Source: Alphaproteobacteria bacterium
GTDB taxonomy: Bacteria; Pseudomonadota; Alphaproteobacteria; Caedimonadales; UBA9215
Reading direction: 5' to 3'
Assembly (NCBI GenBank): GCA_009993885.1
Contig: JAACSN010000013.1
Span: 1-44,255, forward strand
DNA length: 44,255 nucleotides
Shown: positions 15,809-24,026 of the stretch, piece by piece
Position numbering within the stretch: the stretch's first letter is position 1
How the letters are laid out: the number at the start of each line of letters is the position of its first letter
Notes under the pieces: generated by a model
Told to the model about the DNA's origin: nothing
Databases searched by the model: none
What the model saw: the letters and a program-made list of their open reading frames with translations, nothing else
Made by a program: the position numbers and the translations under genes

Positions 15809-18499
15809 ATGAGCCCGATGCTAGAGAAAAACTACACGCCGCAAGATATTGAAGATAAACATTATAAAGCTTGGGAAGAAGCAGGTGCCTTTAAAGCTGT
15901 GACACGCCGGGGGTATGAGCATAAAGGAGCATTTACCGTTATGATGCCCCCTCCCAATGTCACGGGAAATCTTCATATGGGTCATGCCTTAAACTATACC
16001 CTGCAAGATGTACTTGTACGCTATCATCGCATGCGCGGATTCACAACCCTTTGGCAACCCGGTACGGATCATGCAGGCATTGCAACGCAAATGGTTGTCG
16101 AACGTCAACTGGCAGAAGCCGGAGAACCAAATCGCCGAGACATGGGGCGTGAAAAATTCCTAGAGCGCGTTTGGAAATGGAAAGAAGAATCCGGCGATGC
16201 TATTGTAAGGCAACAAAAACGCCTCGGCCTGACACCGGATTGGGATCGCCAACGCTTTACCATGGATGACGGATTAAGCGCCGCCGTTCGCAAAATATTT
16301 GTCCGTCTTTATAAAGACGGGCTCATCTATCGCAACAAACGGTTGGTGAACTGGGATCCCAAACTCCTCACGGCAGTTTCTGACCTAGAAGTTGATAACG
16401 TGGAATGCCAAGGGAACCTTTGGTATATCGTTTATGATATTGCTAACGATCCTAGCCGCACCATCACTGTTGCAACCACACGTCCGGAAACGCTGTTCGG
16501 CGATACCGGCATTGCCGTGCACCCGGATGACGAACGCTATAAAGACCTTATCGGCAAAAAAGCTATCGTTCCTTTTGTGAATCGTGAAATCCCCATCGTG
16601 GCCGACGAACACTCCGATCCTGAAAAAGGAACGGGGGCCGTTAAGATTACACCGGCCCATGATTTTAATGATTTTGAGGTCGGAGAGCGTCATAACCTCG
16701 AGAAAATTACCATCCTTGACGAACACGGTTCTTTGACGACCGATTTACCGAAGCCTTTTGCCGGACTTGAGCGTTTTACCGCCAGAAAGCGTGTTGTCCA
16801 AGAACTCGAGGCTCTTGGAAAGATTAAGAAAATTGAACAAACGGCCCACAGCGTCCCCCACGGAGAGCGTTCCGGTGTTGTCCTTGAACCTCGCTTAACA
16901 GACCAATGGTTTGTAAACGCGGAACCTCTGGCGAAAGAAGCCCTTGCCGCCGCCCACGACGGCCGCACAACCATTTACCCGGAAAGCGGTTTAAACACTT
17001 ACGATCATTGGCTTAAAAACATTCAACCTTGGTGTATTTCACGGCAATTGTGGTGGGGACATCAAATTCCCGCTTGGTTTGGTCCCGATCACACAATTTT
17101 TGTCGCCGAAACCGAAGAAGAAGCCCAAACCCAAGCCAACTCTCACTATGGAGAAACCGTTAAAATCACCCGAGAAACAGATGTTCTTGACACTTGGTTT
17201 TCTTCGGCACTATGGCCTTTTTCAACCCTCGGCTGGCCTGAAAAAACAAAGGAACTTGACCGGTTTTACACAACAAACTGTCTCATAACCGGAAGCGATA
17301 TCCTTTTCTTTTGGGTCGCCCGTATGATGATGATGGGTCTTTATGCGATGAAAGAAGTCCCGTTTAAAGATGTCTTTCTGCATGCTCTTGTTCGTGATGA
17401 ACACGGGCAAAAAATGTCTAAAACTAAAGGCAATGTTATTGATCCCCTTTTGGTTATGGATAAATATGGCGCCGATGCTCTGCGCTTTACCATGACAGCC
17501 TTTGCCGCCCCCGGTCGAGATATCAAATACTCCGATACTCTTGTCGAAACCTACCGAAATTTTGCAACAAAACTATGGAATGCGGCTCGTTTTCTTGAAG
17601 CAAATGAGGTTTCTTACACCGCTGATTTTAACCCTACCGACCTCAATCTTGACCTGAATCGTTGGATTATCGCCGAGTTTGTTGCCTGCCTTGAAGACGT
17701 TGAAAGTGCCGTCGCACGGTATCGTTTTGATGAAATGGCAACGGCTCTTTATCGTTTTGCGTGGGGAACCTTTTGTGATTGGTATATCGAATTTTCCAAA
17801 CCCGTTCTTTTTGAGGGGAGTGAGGAAGAAAAAGCCGAAACCCGCAAAACACTGGGATGGGTTTTAGGTCAACTCTTACATGCCTTACACCCCGTTATGC
17901 CTTTTATTACCGAGGAAATCTGGCAAAACCTTACATCCGGCACAGTCGGTTTATTAATTACTAACCCATGGCCCTTAGAAGACAAGAACGGCGTAGCCAA
18001 CCGCGGACTTTATAAAAATGAAGGTGTCCAAGACCAATTCAACAGGATCATTGAGCTCATCACCATGGTTCGCAGCATCCGAAACGACGTAAATATCCCG
18101 GCCGGCGCAAAAGTGCCTTTGCAACTTGTTCTTGAGGATCCTCAAAAAAGACAAGCGTTTTCAAAACTCGCCCCCCTCATTTTGCGTTTGGCACGCCTTG
18201 AAACTCTTGAGTTTGTAGAAACAGCCCCTCAAGAAAAAGGGTTTGTTCAAGGTATTATGAAGGAAGGCACCTTTTACCTTTCCGTTAGCAATGTAATCGA
18301 TATTCCGGCAGAACGAGCCCGCCTTGAGAAAAATCTCAAGAAAGTTAATGAAGAAATTACATCCCTTGAAAGAAAATTATCAAATAAAAAATTTGTAGAT
18401 AATGCACCTGATGAAATAATAGCTAAAAATAAAGAGCGTTTAGAAGAAGAACAGAACTTAAAAGAAAAGTTAAATACTGCTCTAAGTCGCTTAGCTTAA
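15809..18499 (+). CDS. valS: Valyl-tRNA synthetase
   Basis: An 896-residue class Ia aminoacyl-tRNA synthetase that charges tRNA-Val. The HIGH motif is in PPPNVTGNLHMGHALNYT and the KMSKS motif is GQKMSKTKGNVIDP. The editing (CP1) domain carries TTRPETLFGDTGIAV. A C-terminal tRNA-binding coiled coil (ARLEKNLKKVNEEITSLERK) closes the protein. The first ATG (15809) and a second at 15818 (MLEKNY) are both possible; the latter matches the usual family N-terminus and neither has a strong ribosome binding site. The 246 bases between tRNA-Leu and valS contain nothing I can identify. Length and motifs are normal. Confidence 0.96.
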   Translation: MSPMLEKNYTPQDIEDKHYKAWEEAGAFKAVTRRGYEHKGAFTVMMPPPNVTGNLHMGHALNYTLQDVLVRYHRMRGFTTLWQPGTDHAGIATQMVVERQLAEAGEPNRRDMGREKFLERVWKWKEESGDAIVRQQKRLGLTPDWDRQRFTMDDGLSAAVRKIFVRLYKDGLIYRNKRLVNWDPKLLTAVSDLEVDNVECQGNLWYIVYDIANDPSRTITVATTRPETLFGDTGIAVHPDDERYKDLIGKKAIVPFVNREIPIVADEHSDPEKGTGAVKITPAHDFNDFEVGERHNLEKITILDEHGSLTTDLPKPFAGLERFTARKRVVQELEALGKIKKIEQTAHSVPHGERSGVVLEPRLTDQWFVNAEPLAKEALAAAHDGRTTIYPESGLNTYDHWLKNIQPWCISRQLWWGHQIPAWFGPDHTIFVAETEEEAQTQANSHYGETVKITRETDVLDTWFSSALWPFSTLGWPEKTKELDRFYTTNCLITGSDILFFWVARMMMMGLYAMKEVPFKDVFLHALVRDEHGQKMSKTKGNVIDPLLVMDKYGADALRFTMTAFAAPGRDIKYSDTLVETYRNFATKLWNAARFLEANEVSYTADFNPTDLNLDLNRWIIAEFVACLEDVESAVARYRFDEMATALYRFAWGTFCDWYIEFSKPVLFEGSEEEKAETRKTLGWVLGQLLHALHPVMPFITEEIWQNLTSGTVGLLITNPWPLEDKNGVANRGLYKNEGVQDQFNRIIELITMVRSIRNDVNIPAGAKVPLQLVLEDPQKRQAFSKLAPLILRLARLETLEFVETAPQEKGFVQGIMKEGTFYLSVSNVIDIPAERARLEKNLKKVNEEITSLERKLSNKKFVDNAPDEIIAKNKERLEEEQNLKEKLNTALSRLA

Positions 18500-18580
18500 A
18501 GCGCTTGAAAGTGTTGAAAAAACTTGACCTCCGGCGTTAATTTGCTATTAATGTCTTAATAGAGAAAATGTAGGTTTCGT

Positions 18581-19237
18581 ATGCCAGAAGTTATTATTAA
18601 CGGTCCCGAAGGACGCCTTGAAGCTAAGTACCACCACACAAAAACTAATGCTCCGGTGGCGCTTATTTTGCATCCTCACCCCGAAGACGGCGGTACTATG
18701 AATGACAAGGTCACTTACGCCTTGTATCGTACATTTTCACAAAACGGCTTTAATACGTTGCGCTTTAACTTCCGAGGCGTCGGTAAATCCGAGGGCGTGT
18801 TTGACGAAGGCGAAGGCGAACTCAGCGATGCTGCCGCCGTCCTTGATTGGCTTCAGGCTCACAACCCCAATGCGCCTGCCTCTTGGGTCGGCGGCTTTTC
18901 TTTTGGAGCTTGGATTGCCATGCAACTCTTAATGCGCCGCCCGGAGCTAGACGGATTTGTAGCCGTAAATCCTCCGGCCGATAGCAAAGACTTCACTTTC
19001 TTGGCTCCGTGCCCTGTCTCCGGCCTTTTTATCCAAGGTGCCGATGATAAAATCGTTAAGCCCGAGTCCGTCACCACCCTTGCACAAACCCTTACGGCAC
19101 AACGTAATATCTACATTACGAACAAACATGTTGAGGGCGCCGACCATTACTTCACAGACAAACTCAAAAACGTTATGAATTTAACCCAAGATTATCTTAA
19201 AACGGGTCACCGACATAACATTGCTAAAAGCGCTTAA
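18581..19237 (+). CDS. Alpha/beta hydrolase (dienelactone-hydrolase-like, COG2945 type)
   Basis: A 218-residue cytoplasmic serine hydrolase of unknown substrate. The nucleophile elbow is GGFSFGAW (Ser within about residues 106-113), the oxyanion region is LILHPHPEDGGTMNDK, the acid is in IQGADDKIV, and the catalytic histidine is in VEGADHYF. FNFRGVGKSEG is the typical strand and turn before the active site. The ATG at 18581 precedes PEVIINGPEGRLE, the usual N-terminus for this small group found widely in proteobacteria. It stands alone between valS and the porin, with its own terminator downstream. No physiological substrate can be proposed from sequence. Confidence 0.88.
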   Translation: MPEVIINGPEGRLEAKYHHTKTNAPVALILHPHPEDGGTMNDKVTYALYRTFSQNGFNTLRFNFRGVGKSEGVFDEGEGELSDAAAVLDWLQAHNPNAPASWVGGFSFGAWIAMQLLMRRPELDGFVAVNPPADSKDFTFLAPCPVSGLFIQGADDKIVKPESVTTLAQTLTAQRNIYITNKHVEGADHYFTDKLKNVMNLTQDYLKTGHRHNIAKSA

Positions 19238-19263
19238 AACCGACTTCCTAAGCCCTTAAATAG

Positions 19264-19294
19264 GCGCTTTAAGTCCTCCTAAAAAGCGCTTTTT
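19264..19294 (+). terminator. Rho-independent terminator after the hydrolase gene
   Basis: GCGCTTT (19264-19270) pairs with AAAGCGC (19283-19289), followed by TTTTT. It isolates the hydrolase from the porin gene. Confidence 0.75.
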
Positions 19295-19332
19295 CTTATT
19301 TTCAAATATAGCCTGCCTTTCCCTCACATAAT

Positions 19333-19348
19333 GTTGCATTCTTGCAAC
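19333..19348 (+). promoter_or_regulatory. 16-bp palindrome upstream of the porin gene
   Basis: A perfect inverted repeat GTTGCA-TTCT-TGCAAC lies 95 bases before the porin start and upstream of a plausible promoter (TTGGTT at 19386-19391 and ATGATA at 19410-19415). The size and symmetry suit an operator, but no regulator is identified. A smaller inverted pair (ATGATA/TATCAT, 19410-19429) overlaps the candidate -10. Confidence 0.4.
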
Positions 19349-19442
19349 GCTCCTTTATTAAATTAAATTTGAATCAATTTTTTCATTGGTTTTATTCAAA
19401 AGTAAAGTGATGATAAAAGTATCTATCATAGGAGAAACATAG

Positions 19443-20798
19443 ATGAAAAATATCTTAACACTAACATGTGCTTCTGTTGTTGCACTTGGCTGTGCAACAG
19501 ATCTTTCTGCTGCAACACCTGCAACACAACAAGGTGATGCGGCCCTAAAGGCTCAAGTTGAAATGCTCATGAAGCGTGTCAACGAACTTGAAGCAAAAGA
19601 AAGAGTTGTCGGCGACCTTACTGAAAAAGAAGCGGTAACCTCAGGAAATAACTTAAACCTTAAGCTTTCCGGTCAAGTGAACCGTGCTGTTTTATGGCAT
19701 GATGACGGGGATCACTCAAACGTCGTACATGTGGATCCGAGCGCCGTTGCCTCCACACGTTTTCGTGTTGATGCAACGGGGAAATTATCCGAAGGCAATA
19801 CGGTCGGCGGTACCATTACGGCTGATGTTCGTAGCAATGCAGCTGAAAATATTGATGTACATAATGCTAACGACGGAACAAGCTCCCTAAACATGCGCAT
19901 TGCCGAAGGTTATTTCGACAGCAAACGTTGGGGTAAAGTAACCCTGGGACACGGTTGGACGGCTGCATCTCGTGTAACACGCCACACCGACCTATCCAAT
20001 ACGGATGCTATTTCTAGCGGAACAAGTGTCGGACAACTTGCCGGCGGCACACAGTTTGTTAATAAAAATCTACCTTCGGCAGATCCTGCCTTCGGAGCAA
20101 CAGCTGCAAACAAAGCAACATCAACAGGCGGTGCGGCTTTAACGATTTCACGTCTCTTTAATGACCTTGGTAACGGCTCGGGTCGTGAAGATCGTATTCA
20201 GTATGACACACCGACCTACTGGGGCACTAAATTGGCCGCAAGCCATGTGTACAAAGGCCGTAACGATATGTGGGATGTTGCCTTAATGCATGCTTCTACG
20301 GTTATGGGTACAAAAATTGCTATCCAAGGATCTTATATCCATGATTTGGCTAATACCGGCGCTGTAACGGCAGCTGATAACTTACCTGCTAAATATACAC
20401 AATGGAACGGATCTATCGGTGCCTTATTCCCCATCGGTTTAAGCCTCCAATTTGCAACAACATACCGCAACTGGAAAGTTAACGCTGCACCCGACGGCAA
20501 GATCTATTATGGTAAAGTCGGTTATCAACAAAACTTCTTTGAAGCCGGTAAAACAGCTCTTGCCCTTGATTACGGTCATTTCGAGAACATGTTCTTAAAT
20601 CGCGGGCTTAACGATGTTAATATCCGCAAAGATTATGTCGGTAAGACATACGGTGCCGGTTTGGTTCAACATATCGATCGCGTTGCAACGGAGATTTATC
20701 TTTCTGCTCGCGTTTATTCTCTTGATGGGGATTCAACTGATACAGCCCGCTTTAAAGACATTACCATGGTCATGTCCGGTGTCCGTGTTAAATTCTAA
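19443..20798 (+). CDS. Outer-membrane porin with N-terminal coiled coil
   Basis: A 451-residue secreted protein. Residues 1-24 are a signal peptide (MKNILTLTCASVVALGCATDLSAA). A short coiled-coil stretch (ALKAQVEMLMKRVNELEAKE) follows, as in porins of the trimeric, periplasmic-coil type. The remainder is rich in alternating aromatic/polar strands (KLSGQVNRAVLWHDDGD, AEGYFDSKRWGKVTLGHGW) typical of a 16-strand barrel. It ends in Phe (SGVRVKF), the outer-membrane sorting signal recognised by BamA. The ribosome binding site (AGGAG) is strong and codon use is regular, which together with the isolated promoter suggests high expression. It is probably a general diffusion channel; substrate selectivity cannot be read. 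Confidence 0.88.
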   Translation: MKNILTLTCASVVALGCATDLSAATPATQQGDAALKAQVEMLMKRVNELEAKERVVGDLTEKEAVTSGNNLNLKLSGQVNRAVLWHDDGDHSNVVHVDPSAVASTRFRVDATGKLSEGNTVGGTITADVRSNAAENIDVHNANDGTSSLNMRIAEGYFDSKRWGKVTLGHGWTAASRVTRHTDLSNTDAISSGTSVGQLAGGTQFVNKNLPSADPAFGATAANKATSTGGAALTISRLFNDLGNGSGREDRIQYDTPTYWGTKLAASHVYKGRNDMWDVALMHASTVMGTKIAIQGSYIHDLANTGAVTAADNLPAKYTQWNGSIGALFPIGLSLQFATTYRNWKVNAAPDGKIYYGKVGYQQNFFEAGKTALALDYGHFENMFLNRGLNDVNIRKDYVGKTYGAGLVQHIDRVATEIYLSARVYSLDGDSTDTARFKDITMVMSGVRVKF

Positions 20799-20818
20799 AC
20801 CGATAGGAGAGATAAGTT

Positions 20819-20974
20819 TTGCGTAACTTGAAACTTATGGCTTTTTTAATCCTACAGTCAGTCTTGCTCTTGCAGGCTGGCTGTAGTCATTTTGAGCCTG
20901 ATACAATTAAAGAAGATGACATGGCCGAAGGCCCCGGGCTTTTTTCCGGTGAAAAAGGTTATTTTGAACTTTAA
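20819..20974 (+). CDS. Small putative lipoprotein (51 aa)
   Basis: A short gene starting with TTG at 20819, eight bases after a perfect AGGAGA. It encodes 51 residues: a hydrophobic N-terminal signal (LKLMAFLILQSVLLLQAGC) with a Cys at position 22, then an acidic tail with the motif GPGLFSGEKG near the C-terminus. The lipobox LQAGC is imperfect because Gln is at -3, so lipid attachment is likely but not certain. It starts 20 bases after the porin stop and is probably co-transcribed with it. I do not recognise the family with confidence; the GPGLFSG element seems worth searching among small alphaproteobacterial lipoproteins. Confidence 0.6.
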   Translation: MRNLKLMAFLILQSVLLLQAGCSHFEPDTIKEDDMAEGPGLFSGEKGYFEL

Positions 20975-21374
20975 AGATTTTAACAATCCCGATAGTGCTT
21001 ATGAGCTTTAAGAAATCCGAGTAACTCTAAGAGATTCACTCTTTTACTTTTGCTCGGATTCTACAACCAAATCGTTTTTCATTTACATTATTTTTTTCTA
21101 TGACGGGAACATGCCCCGCAAATATCCTATTGAGTTTCGAGCTCGCACGTTGTCTTCCCTAGACTCAGGCAAGTCACGCAAAGGCGCCTGTGAAATCTTT
21201 AAGACATTGTTTGACACAGTCAAATTAATTGAAAATTGAAAAATCAGTTTGCTCAAACCATTTGATAGTAACGATTTCTATTTGTCTAAATGGCATAAAA
21301 TAAGTTAACTTGACTACAATAAATTAACTTGACGGTGCAAAAAAGGCTAACGGCGCTGTCATTTTCAGGGGAGC
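20975..21374. other. Gene-free AT-rich stretch (400 bp)
   Basis: No open frame looks coding. It holds a long-looped inverted repeat (AATCCGAG at 21014-21021 with CTCGGATT at 21053-21060), a short perfect palindrome TTTGAC-ACA-GTCAAA (21210-21224), and the tandem repeat element listed next. The larger inverted repeat is not followed by T, so it is not an obvious terminator. Confidence 0.6.
21301..21338. repeat. Two tandem copies of a repeat; the second is identical to the end of the insertion at 44163
   Basis: TAAGTTAACTTGAC (21301-21314) is followed by TAAATTAACTTGACGGTGC (21320-21338). The second copy is the exact reverse complement, 19 of 19 bases, of 44164-44182, where an inserted sequence interrupts the AMP-ligase gene. 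It looks like an orphan end of the same insertion sequence. A 12-base core (AATTAACTTGAC) recurs at 23784-23795. Confidence 0.7.
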
Positions 21375-21881
21375 TTACCATAAGAAATAGGCTGTCTTGT
21401 TTCTTTTATCATTAATTAAATAGACATTTAAAAGAATATCACCTTCGGTCATTCTATAACACTCAGCAGTCTCATGATCAATGTCTTGGAGCATATTTTG
21501 AAAGCCATTTCTAAATATTAAACGAGAATAAGGTATTTTTTTGAATTTTTTTCCACGCCAATAACCTTCTTTTTCTGGAAACTTATTAATTTTTGATTGA
21601 AATGATTGCGCTGAAATATACTTAAATTTCAAAAACTGTTCGCTCGGCGAATGGTTATGCATCTCAATTATATTATACGCATCTTCAGAAACAAATGAGG
21701 GGATCCAGCCTCTTCTTACTGCGCCCTCTTCTACGGCAGCATTTAAATCCGCATAAGATTCGGAATACTCAAACCGGTCGAATGTAAGGGGCAATATAAT
21801 ATAAAGAAAAAATATTAAAAGGAATATAACCCCCGAAAGCGTTAGAAAAAATTTTGTGAGTTTACAAAATAAATATGCCAT
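21375..21881 (-). CDS. Hypothetical membrane-anchored protein
   Basis: A 168-residue protein with one strong N-terminal membrane helix (about residues 9-32, LTKFFLTLSGVIFLLIFFLYIILP) and a soluble domain that should face the periplasm. The soluble part starts with DLNAAVEEGAVRRGWIPSFV and includes the pattern EDAYNIIEMHNHSPSEQFLKFKY. I have a weak impression of similar bacterial proteins with RGW-P and E-HN motifs, but I cannot name a characterised function. The ATG at 21881 has no strong ribosome binding site. Its downstream end abuts the repeat remnant at 21320, and it lies in an AT-rich accessory stretch. Confidence 0.7.
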   Translation of the reverse strand: MAYLFCKLTKFFLTLSGVIFLLIFFLYIILPLTFDRFEYSESYADLNAAVEEGAVRRGWIPSFVSEDAYNIIEMHNHSPSEQFLKFKYISAQSFQSKINKFPEKEGYWRGKKFKKIPYSRLIFRNGFQNMLQDIDHETAECYRMTEGDILLNVYLINDKRNKTAYFLW

Positions 21882-22048
21882 TTGTTAATTAGCCGGATGT
21901 AACATAAAATATTTTACTCTATTAAAATTTAGTCGTTAATGTCAAGGACACAGTCATACAAGGAGACCTTATCTTAATTTATGATATTTAGGCTGTGTCC
22001 ATGCCCCTCCCTAAAACTCGCTTAGGTTGTGACAGTTCATTGGAAGAT

Positions 22049-23653
22049 TTAACGAGTTGTTTGATAATTATCAAGCAAGAAACCGCATTCTTTAAAATAA
22101 TCTCTAAGATGACTAAGGCTAGAACCCCTGAGTATAGGTTTTGGATGAGGCCGCCATGTACCGCTCGTTAAACGGCTTCCGGCTTCTGTGATAAAGCTAA
22201 GTTTAACATGTGACGACCCTCCTTTTGTTTGGTTTATTATGCCCCCAAAGCCTTCAAAGAGCGTTGTAAAGTCCATATAAGAAAGTTTATCGTCTTCCCA
22301 AAAACTGCTTAATAAATGCCAGCGTTTAAGATGAAGTACGGGCCTTGGATCGGGAATCAATTTTTCCACCATGCGGTTAATTCTCAGTGGGGGCGTTTCT
22401 CGGTCGGACGCCTCTGCCTCTAAAGCGTCGGAAATCCCAATGAAGGTAGAGCCGCTTTTTACGTCAAAATTAACGATATCAACAGTTAAAGGCGCAACGA
22501 GCACATCTTCAACGTAATCACTTTTTTCTTCGGTTTCCTGAACGGAATAAGAATCCGCTATTCCCTGTTCGTTATTCTGAGCCGGTAACGGTTGGGCTTT
22601 CACCTTCTTTTTAGCCTTTGTGCGCCTTTTTTTATTGTCCTTCTTTTTAGAGGGGGAAGAGATCTGAGGAGTTTTTTTCTCTTCTCTTAATAAAAAGGGC
22701 AGCGCCTTATTGACAGCATAGGTTGGCAAAAAATCAGAAAGTGTATACAAAGGTGTTCTTGACCGTCCGTTTACAATAATTTGTTTTTGAGTGACCTCTT
22801 TTAAAACTGCAAACGTTCCATAAAAATTATCCCGTAGACTCCTAAAATTAACTTGCTTAGGCATTGTTTTTTTTGATGCATATTCACCGCTTAAAAGAAT
22901 AGCGCCGTCCAAAAGGCTTAAGTCGGGGTTCGGTCCAACAACGCTTCTTCCCTCTAAAAGACTGCTTAAGACAGGCATATGCTGTAAAAGAGTTTTTGAG
23001 CCTTGGGATAAGTTCTTTACTTCAATTGCGTCATACAGGGTCTCTAGCAGTAAATAAAGCAAGGTGTGTGTGTTGATACTCTGTTGTGCAAGGGCTTGGC
23101 CGTACTGATCTAATTTTGCCAAGTGTTTTTCAAGAGTAGGGGGAATGGATTCTCCCTGAAGAAGCCCGTTAACCCTATGTCTTGATGTAGAGAGGTAATC
23201 TCTCATAAGGGCTTCAAATAACATTTCAGCGCTATGTGCTTGCTCCGAATAACCGATTACCCAATCTTCATATTTTTGAATCACTTGATAGTTATTTTGA
23301 ATATTCGCTAGAACCCCTATTGTATTTTGTATTTTCTTCTCTTTGGTGACATGAGTTGCCTTATAATTCATCCAATTGGAAAAATCTCCAAGCTCTTGAT
23401 CATTTTCCAAGAGATCTAAAAACTCGTGATTTACCTCATAATCATCTTCCAGGCTCGATAAAAGAGATTGAACAATATCATAAAGTTGACGGGCTAATCC
23501 TTGGTCAACCTCCGGAACTTCTTGTAGAGCGGTGCTTTGTTTAGTGAAAATATTGTCCTCATTTGCCGAAAGGACAAGGGTGGAAGCAACTAGAGCGGGA
23601 GAAAAGCTTGCGAAACAAAGCAAAGCGAAAGATATTTTTTTAATAAAGGGCAT
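22049..23653 (-). CDS. Secreted protein with basic segment and C-terminal HicA-like domain; candidate effector
   Basis: A 534-residue protein of unknown function. Residues 1-24 form a signal peptide (MPFIKKISFALLCFASFSPALVAS). Residues about 45-320 are largely helical, with no motif I recognise. Residues 335-352 are an extremely basic segment (KKKDNKKRRTKAKKKVKA), then an acidic linker. Residues about 456-530 resemble the HicA/YcfA-like fold of toxin-antitoxin ribonucleases: a starting helix YMDFTTLFEGFGG, a GGSSHVKLSF segment placing His482 where HicA has its catalytic His, an RPHPKP segment like the HPxK stretch of HicA, and a final helix SLSHLRDYFKECGF. No HicB antitoxin gene is adjacent. 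Known facts stop at the fold resemblance; the effector role is inference. Confidence 0.6.
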   Translation of the reverse strand: MPFIKKISFALLCFASFSPALVASTLVLSANEDNIFTKQSTALQEVPEVDQGLARQLYDIVQSLLSSLEDDYEVNHEFLDLLENDQELGDFSNWMNYKATHVTKEKKIQNTIGVLANIQNNYQVIQKYEDWVIGYSEQAHSAEMLFEALMRDYLSTSRHRVNGLLQGESIPPTLEKHLAKLDQYGQALAQQSINTHTLLYLLLETLYDAIEVKNLSQGSKTLLQHMPVLSSLLEGRSVVGPNPDLSLLDGAILLSGEYASKKTMPKQVNFRSLRDNFYGTFAVLKEVTQKQIIVNGRSRTPLYTLSDFLPTYAVNKALPFLLREEKKTPQISSPSKKKDNKKRRTKAKKKVKAQPLPAQNNEQGIADSYSVQETEEKSDYVEDVLVAPLTVDIVNFDVKSGSTFIGISDALEAEASDRETPPLRINRMVEKLIPDPRPVLHLKRWHLLSSFWEDDKLSYMDFTTLFEGFGGIINQTKGGSSHVKLSFITEAGSRLTSGTWRPHPKPILRGSSLSHLRDYFKECGFLLDNYQTTR

Positions 23654-23783
23654 GACAAAATCCGATTGTTTTGACCATAATTATTTATTGACAAAAATTT
23701 GTCAAATATTAAAAATAAAATCAAATATATTTAAAATTTATTTATATTTTTTAGATACTTATAGAATATGCTTTGAAACCCTC

Positions 23784-23795
23784 AATTAACTTGAC
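23784..23795. repeat. Core copy of the 44163 insertion-end repeat
   Basis: AATTAACTTGAC matches the inner 12 bases of the repeat at 21320-21338 and, inverted, at 44164-44182. The next base is also G, but the match then stops (GATAC instead of GGTGC). At this length it could be a degraded end or chance. Confidence 0.4.
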
Positions 23796-23869
23796 GATAC
23801 CCTTCCATAATCTTTGTAAATAAAAAAACGGGGCTGTAGAGTCTTTTTTAAAAATGTTCCGAGCTAAGA

Positions 23870-23906
23870 GTCGGAGAGTCAGAGAATCAGGGGGTCGGAG
23901 AGTCAG
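23870..23906. repeat. Direct repeat GTCGGAGAGTCAG, spaced 24 bases
   Basis: Two identical 13-base units (23870-23882 and 23894-23906) flank a degenerate third (AGAATCAGGG), giving a short run of GAGTCAG-like heptamers. It lies in the 373-base gene-free gap between the HicA-like gene and the peroxiredoxin gene. A minus-strand frame of 73 codons covers it but looks like repeat-derived translation. Confidence 0.6.
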
Positions 23907-23978
23907 GGTATTGTTATAGACGAACAGCACGGGAACGCCGTCCGGCATACTTTTGGAACGGGTGTACGACATAAAAAA

Positions 23979-24006
23979 AACCTCAGCATTATGACTGAGG
24001 TTTTTT
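23979..24006 (-). terminator. Rho-independent terminator of the peroxiredoxin gene, probably bidirectional
   Basis: AACCTCAG (23979-23986) and CTGAGGTT (23995-24002) form an 8-bp stem with an 8-base loop. It is flanked by A8 on one side and T6 on the other, so it reads as a terminator on either strand. It starts 20 bases beyond the ahpC stop. Confidence 0.85.
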
Positions 24007-24026
24007 ATTATGAAAAATGAACGCCC

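Noticed and set aside
15646..15856. Open plus-strand frame of about 70 codons between tRNA-Leu and the start of valS
   Set aside because: It has no ATG, GTG or TTG start and runs into valS in a different frame; probably chance.
21014..21060. AATCCGAG/CTCGGATT inverted repeat as a terminator for the small lipoprotein
   Set aside because: The loop is 31 bases and there is no T-run after it.
23751..23972. Minus-strand 73-codon frame over the GAGTCAG repeats
   Set aside because: No ribosome binding site, its sequence follows the repeat units, and it overlaps the run-in of the ahpC terminator; it looks like translated repeat DNA.
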